7,801 bases of DNA, taken from Oscillospiraceae bacterium. GTDB taxonomy: Bacteria > Bacillota_A > Clostridia > Oscillospirales > Oscillospiraceae. The notes under the pieces are model-generated. The model made no database searches. It worked only from the letters and a program-made list of their open reading frames with translations, and was not told where the DNA came from. A program made the translations under genes and the position numbers. Of the stretch, positions 6,815 to 7,801 are shown in pieces (the stretch's first letter is position 1; every line of letters begins with the position of its first letter). The DNA is taken from contig CADAPN010000086.1 in assembly GCA_902789835.1 (NCBI GenBank), positions 1-7,801 of the forward strand. Direction: 5' to 3'.

Positions 6815-6842
6815 TCATGGCAGTTCCCGCATTATTCCATGA
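6815..6842. repeat. Short inverted repeat upstream of the gdhA promoter
   Basis: TCATGG (6815-6820) and CCATGA (6837-6842) are exact inverted copies separated by 16 bp, ending 7 bp before the -35 box of gdhA. The spacing of about two helical turns between half-site centres would suit a dimeric regulator, but six-base repeats arise by chance often. This is a candidate site only. Confidence 0.22.
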
Positions 6843-6849
6843 TTCACTC

Positions 6850-6877
6850 TTGACCTTTGATCAGTTTATGTTATACT
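6850..6877 (+). promoter_or_regulatory. Predicted gdhA promoter
   Basis: TTGACC (6850-6855), a 16-nt spacer and TATACT (6872-6877), with TG at 6869-6870 making an extended -10. The region is AT-rich. The transcript would start near 6884, giving a leader of about 55 nt that ends in the strong ribosome binding site AAGGAGG. Confidence 0.78.
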
Positions 6878-6899
6878 TGAATAAAGGAACAGCATTTGA

Positions 6900-7801
<902 letters not shown>

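Overview
The window looks like chromosomal housekeeping DNA from a moderately GC-rich Firmicute of the class Clostridia, perhaps a gut member of the Oscillospirales or Lachnospirales. This is inferred from strong GGAGG-type ribosome binding sites, intrinsic terminators, extended -10 promoters, a single-chain alpha2-type glycyl-tRNA synthetase, a type III pantothenate kinase and a clostridial-style glutamate dehydrogenase. I see no insertion sequences, phage genes, CRISPR arrays, tRNA or rRNA genes. The taxonomic placement is an inference.

Left part (1-1840, + strand): a MATE-family multidrug or metabolite exporter (30-1436) is followed by a small two-helix membrane protein of unknown function (1547-1768). 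A strong intrinsic terminator (1788-1840) ends this unit. Middle part (1841-3270, - strand): coaX (type III pantothenate kinase, first step of CoA synthesis) is read leftward from a TATAAT promoter. A probable weak terminator follows it, and then a separately promoted gene for a small unknown membrane-anchored protein (1872-2246).

Right part (3296-7801, + strand): coaX is divergent from a two-gene operon, glyQS (glycyl-tRNA synthetase) and nadE (NAD+ synthetase), which have 14 bp between them. The operon is closed by a strong terminator at 6746-6800. Then gdhA (glutamate dehydrogenase) starts from its own extended -10 promoter and runs off the end of the window.

The most interesting feature is nadE. 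It has the full two-domain architecture of glutamine-dependent NAD+ synthetases, but the N-terminal glutaminase (nitrilase-fold) domain has lost two of its three catalytic residues: Lys is replaced by Ala115 and the nucleophilic Cys by Gly165. The synthetase domain appears intact. This predicts a full-length enzyme that has become ammonia-dependent, and an ammonia-handling enzyme (gdhA) lies next door. A second anomaly is coaX, which carries Asn129 where the family normally has a conserved Asp, plus other motif changes. Together the genes cover tRNA charging, the CoA and NAD cofactor pathways and nitrogen assimilation, with an exporter at the edge.
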